A stretch of 5,963 nt of DNA from Candidatus Dormiibacterota bacterium (GTDB taxonomy: Bacteria > Chloroflexota > Dormibacteria > Aeolococcales > Bog-877): NCBI GenBank assembly GCA_030038765.1, contig JASHRA010000108.1:1-5963 (forward strand), in the 5' to 3' direction. A program made the translations under genes and the position numbers. The notes beneath the pieces are model-generated. The model saw only the letters and a program-made list of their open reading frames with translations, had not been told where the DNA came from and ran no database searches. Positions 1 through 5,963 of this stretch are shown one piece after another (the first letter of the stretch is position 1; each line of letters begins with the position of its first letter).

Positions 1-224
1 TGCTCGGTCACTACGGCGAGCACGATGACATGGCCAACGCCGAGGCCGTCAGGGCCCTCGACGAGGCGCTGGATGCGGCCTCCGTGCCGCACACCTTCCA
101 CACCTACCCGGGGGCGACCCACGCCTTCGCCAACGAGGACCGCCCCGAGGTCTACGACGAGGCGGCGGAGCGGCTCGCCTGGGCGCGCACGCTGGAGTTC
201 CTCCGCGCCAACCTGAGCGGCTGA
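1..224 (+). CDS. Dienelactone hydrolase family protein, C-terminal fragment (5' end outside window)
   Basis: This is the last 73 codons of an alpha/beta-hydrolase. The reading frame is open from position 3 and ends at TGA 222-224. Two landmarks place it in the dienelactone hydrolase family. A G-E-H-D motif at fragment residues 5-8 has Asp8 where the catalytic acid normally sits. A Y-P-G-A-T-H-A-F motif at 35-42 has His40 as the catalytic base (codon 120-122). The tail, with an A-W-x-R-T-L-E-F-L pattern, is the usual last helix. The nucleophile Cys (or Ser) lies upstream of the window and cannot be checked. Known members are soluble enzymes that cleave lactones such as dienelactone in chloroaromatic degradation, but many annotated relatives have no proven substrate, so no specific reaction is assigned. 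The internal ATG at 30 is not the start, because homologous sequence continues in frame upstream of it. The next gene follows after 33 bases on the same strand, suggesting an operon. Confidence 0.88.
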   Translation, partial: LGHYGEHDDMANAEAVRALDEALDAASVPHTFHTYPGATHAFANEDRPEVYDEAAERLAWARTLEFLRANLSG

Positions 225-257
225 GCCGCCGCCAGCAGCGCCGCCCAGGGCCGAGCG

Positions 258-1808
258 ATGCGTCTCCGGGCCGGCCCCAGCGCGGCCGCCCTGGGCGCCT
301 GCGCGGCCGGCCTGACCCTCACCCTGAGTTTGCTGCTGCGGGCCCTGGTCGGGCTGCCCTCCCTGGGCGAGACGATCGGCAACGGCCTCGTCCTGCTGCT
401 CCCGGGCAGCCTCTTCGGGCTCCTCATCGACGCCCTCCAGGAGAAGGGACGCCCGCTCCTGCTGCTGGGCAGCTCCGTGCTGGTCATCCTGCTGGGGGCG
501 CTGCTGGGGTGGCTGCTGGGCCGCTGGAGCTGGATCAGGGTGGCGCCCCGGCCGGCCTCCCCGGCCCGCCGCCGGGGCCGGGCCCTGCTGCGCTGGCTGC
601 TCCCGGCGGGGGTCCTATGGATCCTCACCCTGCCGCTGGTGGCCCTGGGCGAGGGCTCCCTGGCGGTCTCCAACACCTGGGCCAGCCTCGCCGACTGGCT
701 GCTGCTGGCGGGACTGGCCGAGCTGCTCCTGGGCCTGCCCCAGACGGGCGGCAGCTGGGCCGGTCCCGCCGCCCCGGCCGCCCCCGGGGAGAGCTCGCGC
801 CGCCGTTTCCTGGCCGGCGCCGGCGCCCTCCTGGGGGCGGCCGGTATCGGCTACCTGGGCTGGAACGTGCTCCGCGCCAGCGCCCCGCCCCTGCCCCGGC
901 TGGCCCCGCCCGGGCCGGGCCCGCGGCAGCTTCCCGGCGAGGAGGGGCTGACGCCGGTCTCCGACTTCTACGTCGTCTCCAAGGACCTCTTCGGGCCGCC
1001 CCAGGTGGACGCCGCCAGCTGGCGGCTCGCGGTGGGCGGGGAGCGTCCCTTCTCGCTCGGCTACCAGCAGCTCCTGGCCCAGCCCCACGTGACCCAGGTC
1101 CAGACCCTGGAGTGCATCTCCAACCCGGTGGGCGGCACCCTCATCAGCACCGGGAGCTGGAGCGGGGTGCGGCTCCCGCTCCTGCTGGACCGGGCCGGGG
1201 TGCCGGGGGGCGCCCGGGAGATCGTCTTCCAGTGCGCCGACGGCTACGGGGAGAGCCTGCCCCTGGATCAGGCCATGGCCCCGACGACCCTGGTGGCGGA
1301 CCACCTCAACGGCCGCCCGCTCACCGCCCAGCACGGCTTCCCCGCCCGCATCCTGGTGCTGGGTCACTATGGAATGAAGAACCCCAAGTGGCTGACCTCG
1401 ATCACGCCCTCGTCCCGCCCCTTCACCGGCTACTGGGAGGAGCAGGGCTGGGCCGCCGGCGCCTACCCGCGCATCTTCTCCCGCTTCGACTTCCCGGGAG
1501 GCAACAGCTCGCTCCGGCCCGGGCACCGCTACCTGCTGCGCGGGATCGCCTACGCCGCCAGCCGCGGCATCAGCTCGGTGGAGCTGAGCCTGGACGGGGG
1601 GCGGCGCTGGTTCCAGGCCGAGCTGGAGCGGCCCCTCTCCCCCTACACCTGGCGGGTCTGGTACTACCCCTGGCGGCCCGCCTCCGGCTTCTACACCATG
1701 CAGGTGAGGGCACGCGACGGGAGGGGCAGGCTCCAGCCACCGGGCGACGGGCAGACCTTCCCCCGGGGCGCCAACGGCTACCAGGAGATCATCGTCCTGG
1801 TCCGCTGA
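258..1808 (+). CDS. Membrane-anchored molybdopterin-dependent oxidoreductase, sulfite oxidase family
   Basis: This 516-residue protein combines a membrane anchor with a sulfite-oxidase-type molybdenum cofactor domain. Hydrophobic segments lie at about residues 10-32, 41-60, 66-89, 111-131 and 141-160. S-R-R-R-F-L follows at 180-185 and a further hydrophobic stretch runs to about 201, matching the S/T-R-R-x-F-L Tat consensus. The cofactor domain spans about 232-395, and Cys286 in T-L-E-C-I-S-N-P is the expected molybdenum ligand. The family-like G-Y-W-E-E-Q-G-W is at 391-398. Residues from about 405 to the end resemble the C-terminal Ig-like domain of sulfite oxidases. The catalytic part is therefore expected outside the membrane. 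The substrate is unknown: sulfite oxidation is possible, but relatives such as MsrP (YedY) reduce methionine sulfoxide. No histidine occurs before residue 277, so the membrane part is not an obvious haem b carrier. ATG 258 is the only ATG, GTG or TTG in frame after the upstream gene's stop, with a modest AGGG at 247-250. It is probably co-transcribed with the hydrolase gene. Confidence 0.9.
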   Translation: MRLRAGPSAAALGACAAGLTLTLSLLLRALVGLPSLGETIGNGLVLLLPGSLFGLLIDALQEKGRPLLLLGSSVLVILLGALLGWLLGRWSWIRVAPRPASPARRRGRALLRWLLPAGVLWILTLPLVALGEGSLAVSNTWASLADWLLLAGLAELLLGLPQTGGSWAGPAAPAAPGESSRRRFLAGAGALLGAAGIGYLGWNVLRASAPPLPRLAPPGPGPRQLPGEEGLTPVSDFYVVSKDLFGPPQVDAASWRLAVGGERPFSLGYQQLLAQPHVTQVQTLECISNPVGGTLISTGSWSGVRLPLLLDRAGVPGGAREIVFQCADGYGESLPLDQAMAPTTLVADHLNGRPLTAQHGFPARILVLGHYGMKNPKWLTSITPSSRPFTGYWEEQGWAAGAYPRIFSRFDFPGGNSSLRPGHRYLLRGIAYAASRGISSVELSLDGGRRWFQAELERPLSPYTWRVWYYPWRPASGFYTMQVRARDGRGRLQPPGDGQTFPRGANGYQEIIVLVR

Positions 1809-1829
1809 CCCCCCTCCCGGGCTCCCGGC

Positions 1830-4800
1830 TCAGGCGGGGACGCCGCGCTCGGCCGCCGTCGGCTCCGCCAGCCGGGCCACCCAGGTGCGGCACTGGAGCT
1901 GCTCCATGATCTCGCGGCCGCGGGCGCGCAGGGGGCCGGCCCGGTCCGGGCGTCCCCTGCCCTGGAGCCACTCCGCGTGCTCGGCGAGCACGACCGCCAG
2001 CTGGAAGGGCAGGGAGAGGGCCTCGAAGCCGGTGGCGGCCGCCTCGAAGGCCGGCTCCACCTCCTCGTCCCGCCCCCGGGCGGCGGCGACGAGGGCCGAG
2101 AGCTGGGAGCAGGAGGCCCTGAGCCAGGGGGAGACCTGCCCCGGCGGCGCCTGGCGCACCTGCTCCAGCAGCGCCTCGGCGCGCTCCAGGCGGCCCAGGT
2201 CCAGGCAGCACCGGCCGGTCAGGACCAGCGCGTGCTTGACGGTGACGTCGTTGAGCCCGCGGTTGACCTCGGAGCGGGCCGCCAGCTCGCGCTCCAGATC
2301 CGCCAGAGCGTCCTCCGGCCGGCCCTGCTCGCGCAGCAGCTCGGCCCGGACAAGGAAGTAGGGAACCCGGAGGTCGAAGTCGCCGGAACGGGCCATCCAG
2401 GAGAAGTCCTGGAGGGTGCGCTCGGCCCGCTCCAGCTCCCCCCGCCGAGCTTCCAGCCGGACGATCCAGACGAGCCCGCTCCCCAGCTGGGCCATCCCAG
2501 GCGTCTCCTGCAGGCTGGCCTTGGCCTCCTCGGCCAGGGCCAGGGCCTCGTCCCAGCGCCCCAGGGTGAAGAGCACGTCCGACTTCCCGGTCAGGGCCGA
2601 GACCTCCCAGTAGCGGTCCCCCAGGCGGCGGGCGCGCTCCAGCTGGCGATCCGCCCACTCGCCCAGCTCCTGGTAGCGGTCCTGCTGCTCCAGCAGCACC
2701 TGGGCGTTGTTCAGCGCCCGCTGCGCCGCCTCGTTGAAGCCGTGCTTGACCGCCACCTCGAGCGCCCCCTGGAGCAGCAGCAGCGCCTCCCGGTCACGCC
2801 CGACGCGGGTGTAGAGGATCGCCTTGCTGCTGAGCGTGTCGGCGTAGATGTCGAGCAGCTGGAGCTGCTCCGCCAGCTGCAGCGCCCGCTCCAGCAGCGG
2901 CCCCGCCTCCTCCAGCCGCCCCATCAGGGCCAGCACCCGGCCCAGCTGGTGGGTCACCGCCGCCAGGTCCGGCCCCGGCTCCTCGTCGGCCAGCCCCTGG
3001 TAGGCGCTCTGCATCAGCTCCAGGGCCCGGTCGTAGTTGCGCTCCATGCTGTCGGCCCGGGCGGTGCGGGCGCGGGCCCCGGCGGACCGGAGCTTGAGCC
3101 CCGCCTCCTCGAAGAGCCGCTCGGCCTCGACGAAGCGGCTCCGGGCCTCCTCGATCCCGCCCTGGAGCAGCGCCATCTCGCCCGCCCGCTCGGTCAGCTC
3201 GGCGCGCTCGGCCGGGCTGTCCGCGAGCTCGGCGGCGTGGTCGAAGGCGGAGCGCGCCTCACCGGCGGCCGCCAGCCCGGCGGCCCGCTCGGCGGCGCGG
3301 ACCAGGTAGGCGCGCGCCCGGCCCCGGACCTCGTCGGCGTCGGCCGCCTCGGGATCGAGCCGCCACGCCTCCAGGAAGTGCGAGGCCAGGACCTCGACGA
3401 GTTCCTCGTCGTCCCCCCGGCTCTCCCGCTCCAGGGCCGCCGCCACCGCCAGGTGGCGGGCGCGCCGCTCCCTCCGGGCCAGCGTCTCGTAGGCGACGGT
3501 GCGGACCAGGTCCTGGACGAAGCCGTACTGCCCCCGCTCCGGGGAGCGGGGGTCGGCCTGGACCGAGAACACCTCCTTGGCCACGAGCGCGGTGAGGAGG
3601 CCGCGGAGCTCCGCCTCGGGCCGGTGGGTGAGCTCCGCCAGCGCCGCCACGGTGAAGGTCTTGCCCAGGACGGCGGCGTCCTGGGTCAGCAGCCGCTCCT
3701 CCGGGCTGAGGCCGTCGAGGCGGGCCGCCAGGAGCGCCTGTAGCGTCTCCGGGACCTCCAGGGTCTCGATCTGCCCCACCGGCCGGTAGACGGAGCCGTC
3801 CTCCACCAGGAGCCCGTTGTCGAGCAGCATCCGGACCGTCTCCACGGCGTAGAGGGGGATCCCCTCGGAGCGCTGCTCGATGCGCTGCACCACGGTCTCG
3901 GGCAGGCCCGGCACCAGGGCCCGCAGCAGCGTCTCCATCGCGGCCGGGGGGAGGGGGTCGAGGTGGATCGAGCTCCCGTTGCGGATCCGCGCTCCGAGAG
4001 TGGCCGCTTCGCCCTCGGGGCGGGCCAGGCACATGAGGTACATGGGGTAGCTGCGCGACCACTCCATCAGGTAGGCGATGAAGTCCAGCAGGCTGGCGTC
4101 GGCCCACTGCATGTCCTCGAAGACCATGAGCACGGGCCCGCCCTGGGCCAGGCGCTCGAAGAACAGCCGCCAGGCGGCGAAGAGGTCCTGGCGCTCGGCC
4201 CCGGGGACCTCGTCGAGCCCGACCAGCTGGGCCAGCCGGGGCAGCACGAAGCTGCGCTCCTCGGGATCCGGGACGTGCTGCTCGACGGTGGCACGCAGCT
4301 TGGCCTGGGCCGACTCCCGGTCCTCGCCCTCCAGGATCCCGGCCCGGCCCTGGACCATCTCGGCCAGCGGGTAGTAGGTCACCCCCTGGCCGTAGGCGAG
4401 GCAGCGCCCGCGGTGCCAGAAGTAGAGCTCCTTGAGCCCGTCCATGTACTTGAAGAACTCCCAGGCGAGGCGGGACTTGCCGATCCCGGCGATGCCCGCG
4501 ACCTGGACCATGTGGGCCACGCCCTCCTCGGCCGTGGCGTGGAAGAGCTCCTTGACCAGCCGCAGCTCCCGGTCCCGGCCCACGAAGGGCGCCTCCAGGC
4601 GCTCCGCCTTCATCGCCCCGTGCAGGCCCGCGACCACGCGCATGGCGCGGTAGAGGTCGACCGGCTCCGCCTTGCCCTTCAGCTGGCGCGAGCCGGCGGG
4701 CTCGAAGGCGATCGCCGCCTCGGCGGCGCGCCGGGTGGACTCGCCCACGAGCACGGTCCCGGCCTCGGCCTCGCCCTGGATCCGGGAGGCGGTGTTGACC

Positions 4801-5396
4801 AGGTCCCCGGCCACCATGCCCTGCCCGCTCGCCCCCAGGGTGACGGCGGCGGTGCCGGTGAGGACCCCGGCGCGGGCGGCGAGGCCGGTGGCCGCCACCT
4901 CGACGCCGAGCTCCTGGACCGCCGCCACCAGGTCGAGGGCCGCGCGCACCGCCCGCTCGGCGTCGTCCTCCTGGGCCCGGGGCGTGCCCCAGACCGCCAT
5001 CACGGCGTCTCCGATGAACTTCTCCACCACCCCGCCGTAGCGCTCCACGCGCGAGCGGCAGAGGTCGAAGTAGCGGCTCAGCAGCTCCCGGACGTCCTCC
5101 GGGTCGCGCCCCTCGGAGAGGGTGGTGAAGCCGACCAGGTCGGCGAAGAGGACCGAGACCATCTTCAGCTCGACCGCGTCCCCCGGGGTGGCCCGCTCGG
5201 CGGCGGGCTCCGCCGCCGGCGCGGGTCGGGCCGCGGCACGCGGCGTCGCCAGGGCGGTCCCGCACTCCCGGCAGAAGGTGTCGGCGGGATCGCAGCCGAA
5301 GCCGCAGGCGGGGCAGGCGCGCGCCATCGCGGCGCCGCAGTGACTGCAGAACTTGCTGCCCGGCACCGTCGCGGCGCCGCACCGCGGACACTCCAA
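1830..5396 (-). CDS. Zinc-ribbon / class III nucleotide cyclase / STAND ATPase / TPR signalling protein
   Basis: This 1188-residue protein is a predicted cytoplasmic signal transducer. Two zinc ribbons open it: Cys3/Cys6/Cys17/Cys20 and Cys28/Cys31/Cys42/Cys45. A low-complexity Ala/Pro linker follows at about 50-72. The class III cyclase domain (about 77-250) has metal-binding Asp86 (F-A-D-L-V-G-F-T) and Asp130 (E-K-F-I-G-D), base-recognising Lys126, and transition-state residues Asn201 and Arg205. The second substrate-specifying position is Met194. A STAND-type ATPase (about 268-640) has a Walker A G-I-A-G-I-G-K-S at 301-308, a Walker B V-L-M-V-F-E-D at 422-428 followed by Q-W-A-D, and a G-I-P-L motif at 512-515. 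From about 690 to 1170 the chain is Ala/Leu/Glu/Arg-rich helical repeat of TPR type, for example near 823-845, 862-886, 943-964 and 1021-1039. There is no membrane segment and no recognisable C-terminal LuxR-type HTH. The known family makes cAMP or cGMP from ATP or GTP; the actual product here is not determined. The start is TTG at 5396-5394, supported by its ribosome site and an in-frame stop just upstream. Starting at Met24 would destroy the first zinc ribbon. Confidence 0.93.
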   Translation of the reverse strand: MECPRCGAATVPGSKFCSHCGAAMARACPACGFGCDPADTFCRECGTALATPRAAARPAPAAEPAAERATPGDAVELKMVSVLFADLVGFTTLSEGRDPEDVRELLSRYFDLCRSRVERYGGVVEKFIGDAVMAVWGTPRAQEDDAERAVRAALDLVAAVQELGVEVAATGLAARAGVLTGTAAVTLGASGQGMVAGDLVNTASRIQGEAEAGTVLVGESTRRAAEAAIAFEPAGSRQLKGKAEPVDLYRAMRVVAGLHGAMKAERLEAPFVGRDRELRLVKELFHATAEEGVAHMVQVAGIAGIGKSRLAWEFFKYMDGLKELYFWHRGRCLAYGQGVTYYPLAEMVQGRAGILEGEDRESAQAKLRATVEQHVPDPEERSFVLPRLAQLVGLDEVPGAERQDLFAAWRLFFERLAQGGPVLMVFEDMQWADASLLDFIAYLMEWSRSYPMYLMCLARPEGEAATLGARIRNGSSIHLDPLPPAAMETLLRALVPGLPETVVQRIEQRSEGIPLYAVETVRMLLDNGLLVEDGSVYRPVGQIETLEVPETLQALLAARLDGLSPEERLLTQDAAVLGKTFTVAALAELTHRPEAELRGLLTALVAKEVFSVQADPRSPERGQYGFVQDLVRTVAYETLARRERRARHLAVAAALERESRGDDEELVEVLASHFLEAWRLDPEAADADEVRGRARAYLVRAAERAAGLAAAGEARSAFDHAAELADSPAERAELTERAGEMALLQGGIEEARSRFVEAERLFEEAGLKLRSAGARARTARADSMERNYDRALELMQSAYQGLADEEPGPDLAAVTHQLGRVLALMGRLEEAGPLLERALQLAEQLQLLDIYADTLSSKAILYTRVGRDREALLLLQGALEVAVKHGFNEAAQRALNNAQVLLEQQDRYQELGEWADRQLERARRLGDRYWEVSALTGKSDVLFTLGRWDEALALAEEAKASLQETPGMAQLGSGLVWIVRLEARRGELERAERTLQDFSWMARSGDFDLRVPYFLVRAELLREQGRPEDALADLERELAARSEVNRGLNDVTVKHALVLTGRCCLDLGRLERAEALLEQVRQAPPGQVSPWLRASCSQLSALVAAARGRDEEVEPAFEAAATGFEALSLPFQLAVVLAEHAEWLQGRGRPDRAGPLRARGREIMEQLQCRTWVARLAEPTAAERGVPA

Positions 5397-5711
5397 GGGC
5401 TTCCTCCTGACCAGCGCCTAGGGGAACTCTAATCCGCGCTGACCTGGTTGCTGGGGGGTAGGAGACTTCCGGAGCTTCGACCGGGGAGCCCGTGGGGCAG
5501 CCACTGCGGATCGCCTCCACGCTTGCCGGGGCTGGTGGCCAGGGCTGCCCAGCGAACCGCCGCAAGGGGGCTCGGGACTCTGGTCCAGTGGGTCTGGCAG
5601 GTGCTGCCCGCAGCTGGACTCTCACATCGAGAGCCGCGCACGACCTCCGCGTACCTTGCCCCGTCTGTGCCCCGCCGGGTTCCGGGAACGGTGTGCGGTC
5701 AGAGGGTCGAG
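5397..5711. other. Leader of the cyclase gene plus a gene-poor stretch
   Basis: No convincing gene is visible here on either strand. The part next to the cyclase gene must hold its promoter and leader. A weak -10-like TAGAGT lies on the minus strand at 5431-5426, about 30 bases before the TTG, but I see no matching -35 hexamer. The sequence is less uniformly GC-rich than the neighbouring genes and has stops scattered through several frames. The open frames that exist give Arg/Pro/Gly/Ser-rich peptides with no recognisable motif. I compared it by eye with tRNA, tmRNA, RNase P RNA, SRP RNA, T-box and cobalamin riboswitch consensus elements and found no convincing match. Confidence 0.5.
5403..5408 (-). 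promoter_or_regulatory. Strong Shine-Dalgarno site for the TTG-started cyclase gene
   Basis: The minus strand reads AGGAGG, then six bases, then TTG at 5396-5394. Reading the same frame upstream gives CCC, AAG, AGG, AGG, GTC, CTG, GCG and then TAG, so there is no ATG, GTG or TTG candidate between that stop and the chosen start. The N-terminus encoded directly after TTG begins with the first Cys pair of a zinc ribbon. This independently supports TTG as the real start. Confidence 0.85.
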
Positions 5712-5963
5712 GTGACAGCCAATAGCAGACAGGACCTGGTGATCTTGGCCTCCCTTGGCGGCCCGGCCCGGGCGGGCCGCCCCACGGCCAGCGAGCTGAT
5801 TGTGGTAGGGCGCGGAGCCGCGCCTGGCCCAGGCTCCAAGCTCGCCGCTCGCGGCCCTGTCCCCTGGTCGCAGGTCCCAGAGGGCGTGGCGTCCTCCACC
5901 TTGGCGCTGCTGGCCCTGGTTGGTCGCCGCACCTGCCGGACCGAAACCAGAGCTCACGGAGCC
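5712..5963 (+). CDS. Possible 5' end of an unrecognised gene, running off the window
   Basis: A plus-strand frame is open from GTG 5712 to the window end (84 codons). It starts V-T-A-N-S-R-Q-D-L-V-I-L and contains A-S-E-L-I-V-V-G-R-G around residues 27-36. A GAGGG at 5702-5706 sits five bases before the GTG and could serve as a ribosome site. Against this, about 79% of its third codon positions are G or C, lower than the near-saturated values of the recognised genes, and the peptide is Gly/Ala/Pro/Arg-rich without a known motif. A competing minus-strand frame (5957-5622) overlaps it and looks even less coding-like, since it lacks a ribosome site. High-GC DNA produces such open frames by chance, so this is only a candidate. 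Confidence 0.2.
   Translation, partial: MTANSRQDLVILASLGGPARAGRPTASELIVVGRGAAPGPGSKLAARGPVPWSQVPEGVASSTLALLALVGRRTCRTETRAHGA
5757..5781. repeat. Perfect 9-bp all-GC inverted repeat with 7-base loop
   Basis: The left arm GGCGGCCCG (5757-5765) and right arm CGGGCCGCC (5773-5781) are exact reverse complements, separated by GCCCGGG. The hairpin would be very stable in RNA or single-stranded DNA. No T-run follows on either strand, so it is not a classical intrinsic terminator. It could be a U-less terminator, a structured leader, a protein-binding palindrome, or chance in GC-rich sequence. It lies inside the uncertain open frame at 5712-5963. Confidence 0.5.

Noticed and set aside
509..1909. Long plus-strand open frame overlapping the molybdoenzyme gene, and a minus-strand one at 1526-615
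   Set aside because: These are Pro/Ala/Gly-rich shadow translations. The true frame contains the cofactor Cys motif, the membrane segments and family-typical sequence.
1789..2658. Minus-strand open frame of 289 codons
   Set aside because: It overlaps the C-terminal coding part of the cyclase gene out of frame and has a Gly/Ala/Arg/Pro-rich composition without motifs.
5426..5431. Minus-strand TAGAGT as a -10 promoter element for the cyclase gene
   Set aside because: The position is plausible, but no -35-like hexamer stands at a suitable distance, so it is not listed as a separate promoter.
5397..5440. Resemblance of minus-strand GGTCAGGAGG to part of the cobalamin riboswitch B12 box
   Set aside because: The rest of the B12 box and the other conserved cobalamin riboswitch elements are absent. 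The match is explained by the Shine-Dalgarno site of the cyclase gene.
3259..5625. Very long open frame on the minus strand in a different frame from the cyclase gene, plus long plus-strand open frames at 1977-3743 and 3963-5432
   Set aside because: They lie over the cyclase gene, encode Arg/Gly/Pro- or Gln/His/Leu-rich peptides with no domain motifs, and are the expected shadows of a GC-rich coding sequence.
5619..5633. Small inverted repeat CTCTC-ACATC-GAGAG
   Set aside because: Five base pairs with no neighbouring terminator or promoter signals is within chance expectation.
5679..5689. Palindrome GTTCC-G-GGAAC
   Set aside because: It is a single short copy with no second site or promoter next to it, so an operator cannot be supported.
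5622..5957. Minus-strand open frame of 111 codons, with shorter overlapping frames at 5932-5699, 5641-5429 and plus 5492-5725
   Set aside because: The 111-codon frame starts at a GTG with no ribosome site in the few bases visible upstream. All of these peptides are low-complexity Arg/Gly/Ala/Ser/Pro and none shows a recognisable motif.

Overview
The window looks like chromosomal DNA from a high-GC bacterium. By eye, G+C is above about 70%, and third codon positions in the real genes are almost always G or C. The gene types fit Actinomycetota or Chloroflexota-like high-GC lineages: a membrane-anchored sulfite-oxidase-like molybdoenzyme and a large zinc-ribbon/cyclase/STAND-ATPase/TPR protein. 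No marker gene fixes the taxon, so this is an inference. I see no mobile element, CRISPR array, tRNA or rRNA.

Layout. Positions 1-224 (+) hold the C-terminal end of a dienelactone hydrolase-like alpha/beta hydrolase, cut by the window edge. After a 33-base gap, 258-1808 (+) encodes a 516-residue molybdopterin-dependent oxidoreductase of the sulfite oxidase family. It has an unusual multi-pass membrane N-terminus and an internal twin-arginine motif just before its last hydrophobic segment. The two genes are probably co-transcribed. Only 21 bases later, and convergent to them, the minus strand carries a 1188-residue protein (5396-1830). It combines a double zinc ribbon, a class III nucleotide cyclase, a STAND-type ATPase and a long TPR-like helical tail. 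It starts at TTG behind an excellent AGGAGG site. The last ~567 bases (5397-5963) hold its 5' leader and then a stretch with no recognisable gene, a perfect 9-bp GC hairpin, and one open plus-strand frame that runs off the window and may or may not be a gene.

How they may work together. The hydrolase and molybdoenzyme share strand and spacing, but nothing shows a common pathway. The molybdoenzyme is expected to place its catalytic domain outside the cytoplasmic membrane. The cyclase protein is a predicted cytoplasmic signalling protein that would couple ATP-dependent switching and TPR protein-protein contacts to cyclic nucleotide synthesis. Its closeness to the molybdoenzyme is tail-to-tail, which gives no evidence of co-regulation.

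I did not find a clearly new biological system. The most useful points for follow-up are the mixed Sec/Tat-type topology of the molybdoenzyme, the methionine in a substrate-specifying position of the cyclase, and the unassigned right-hand end.
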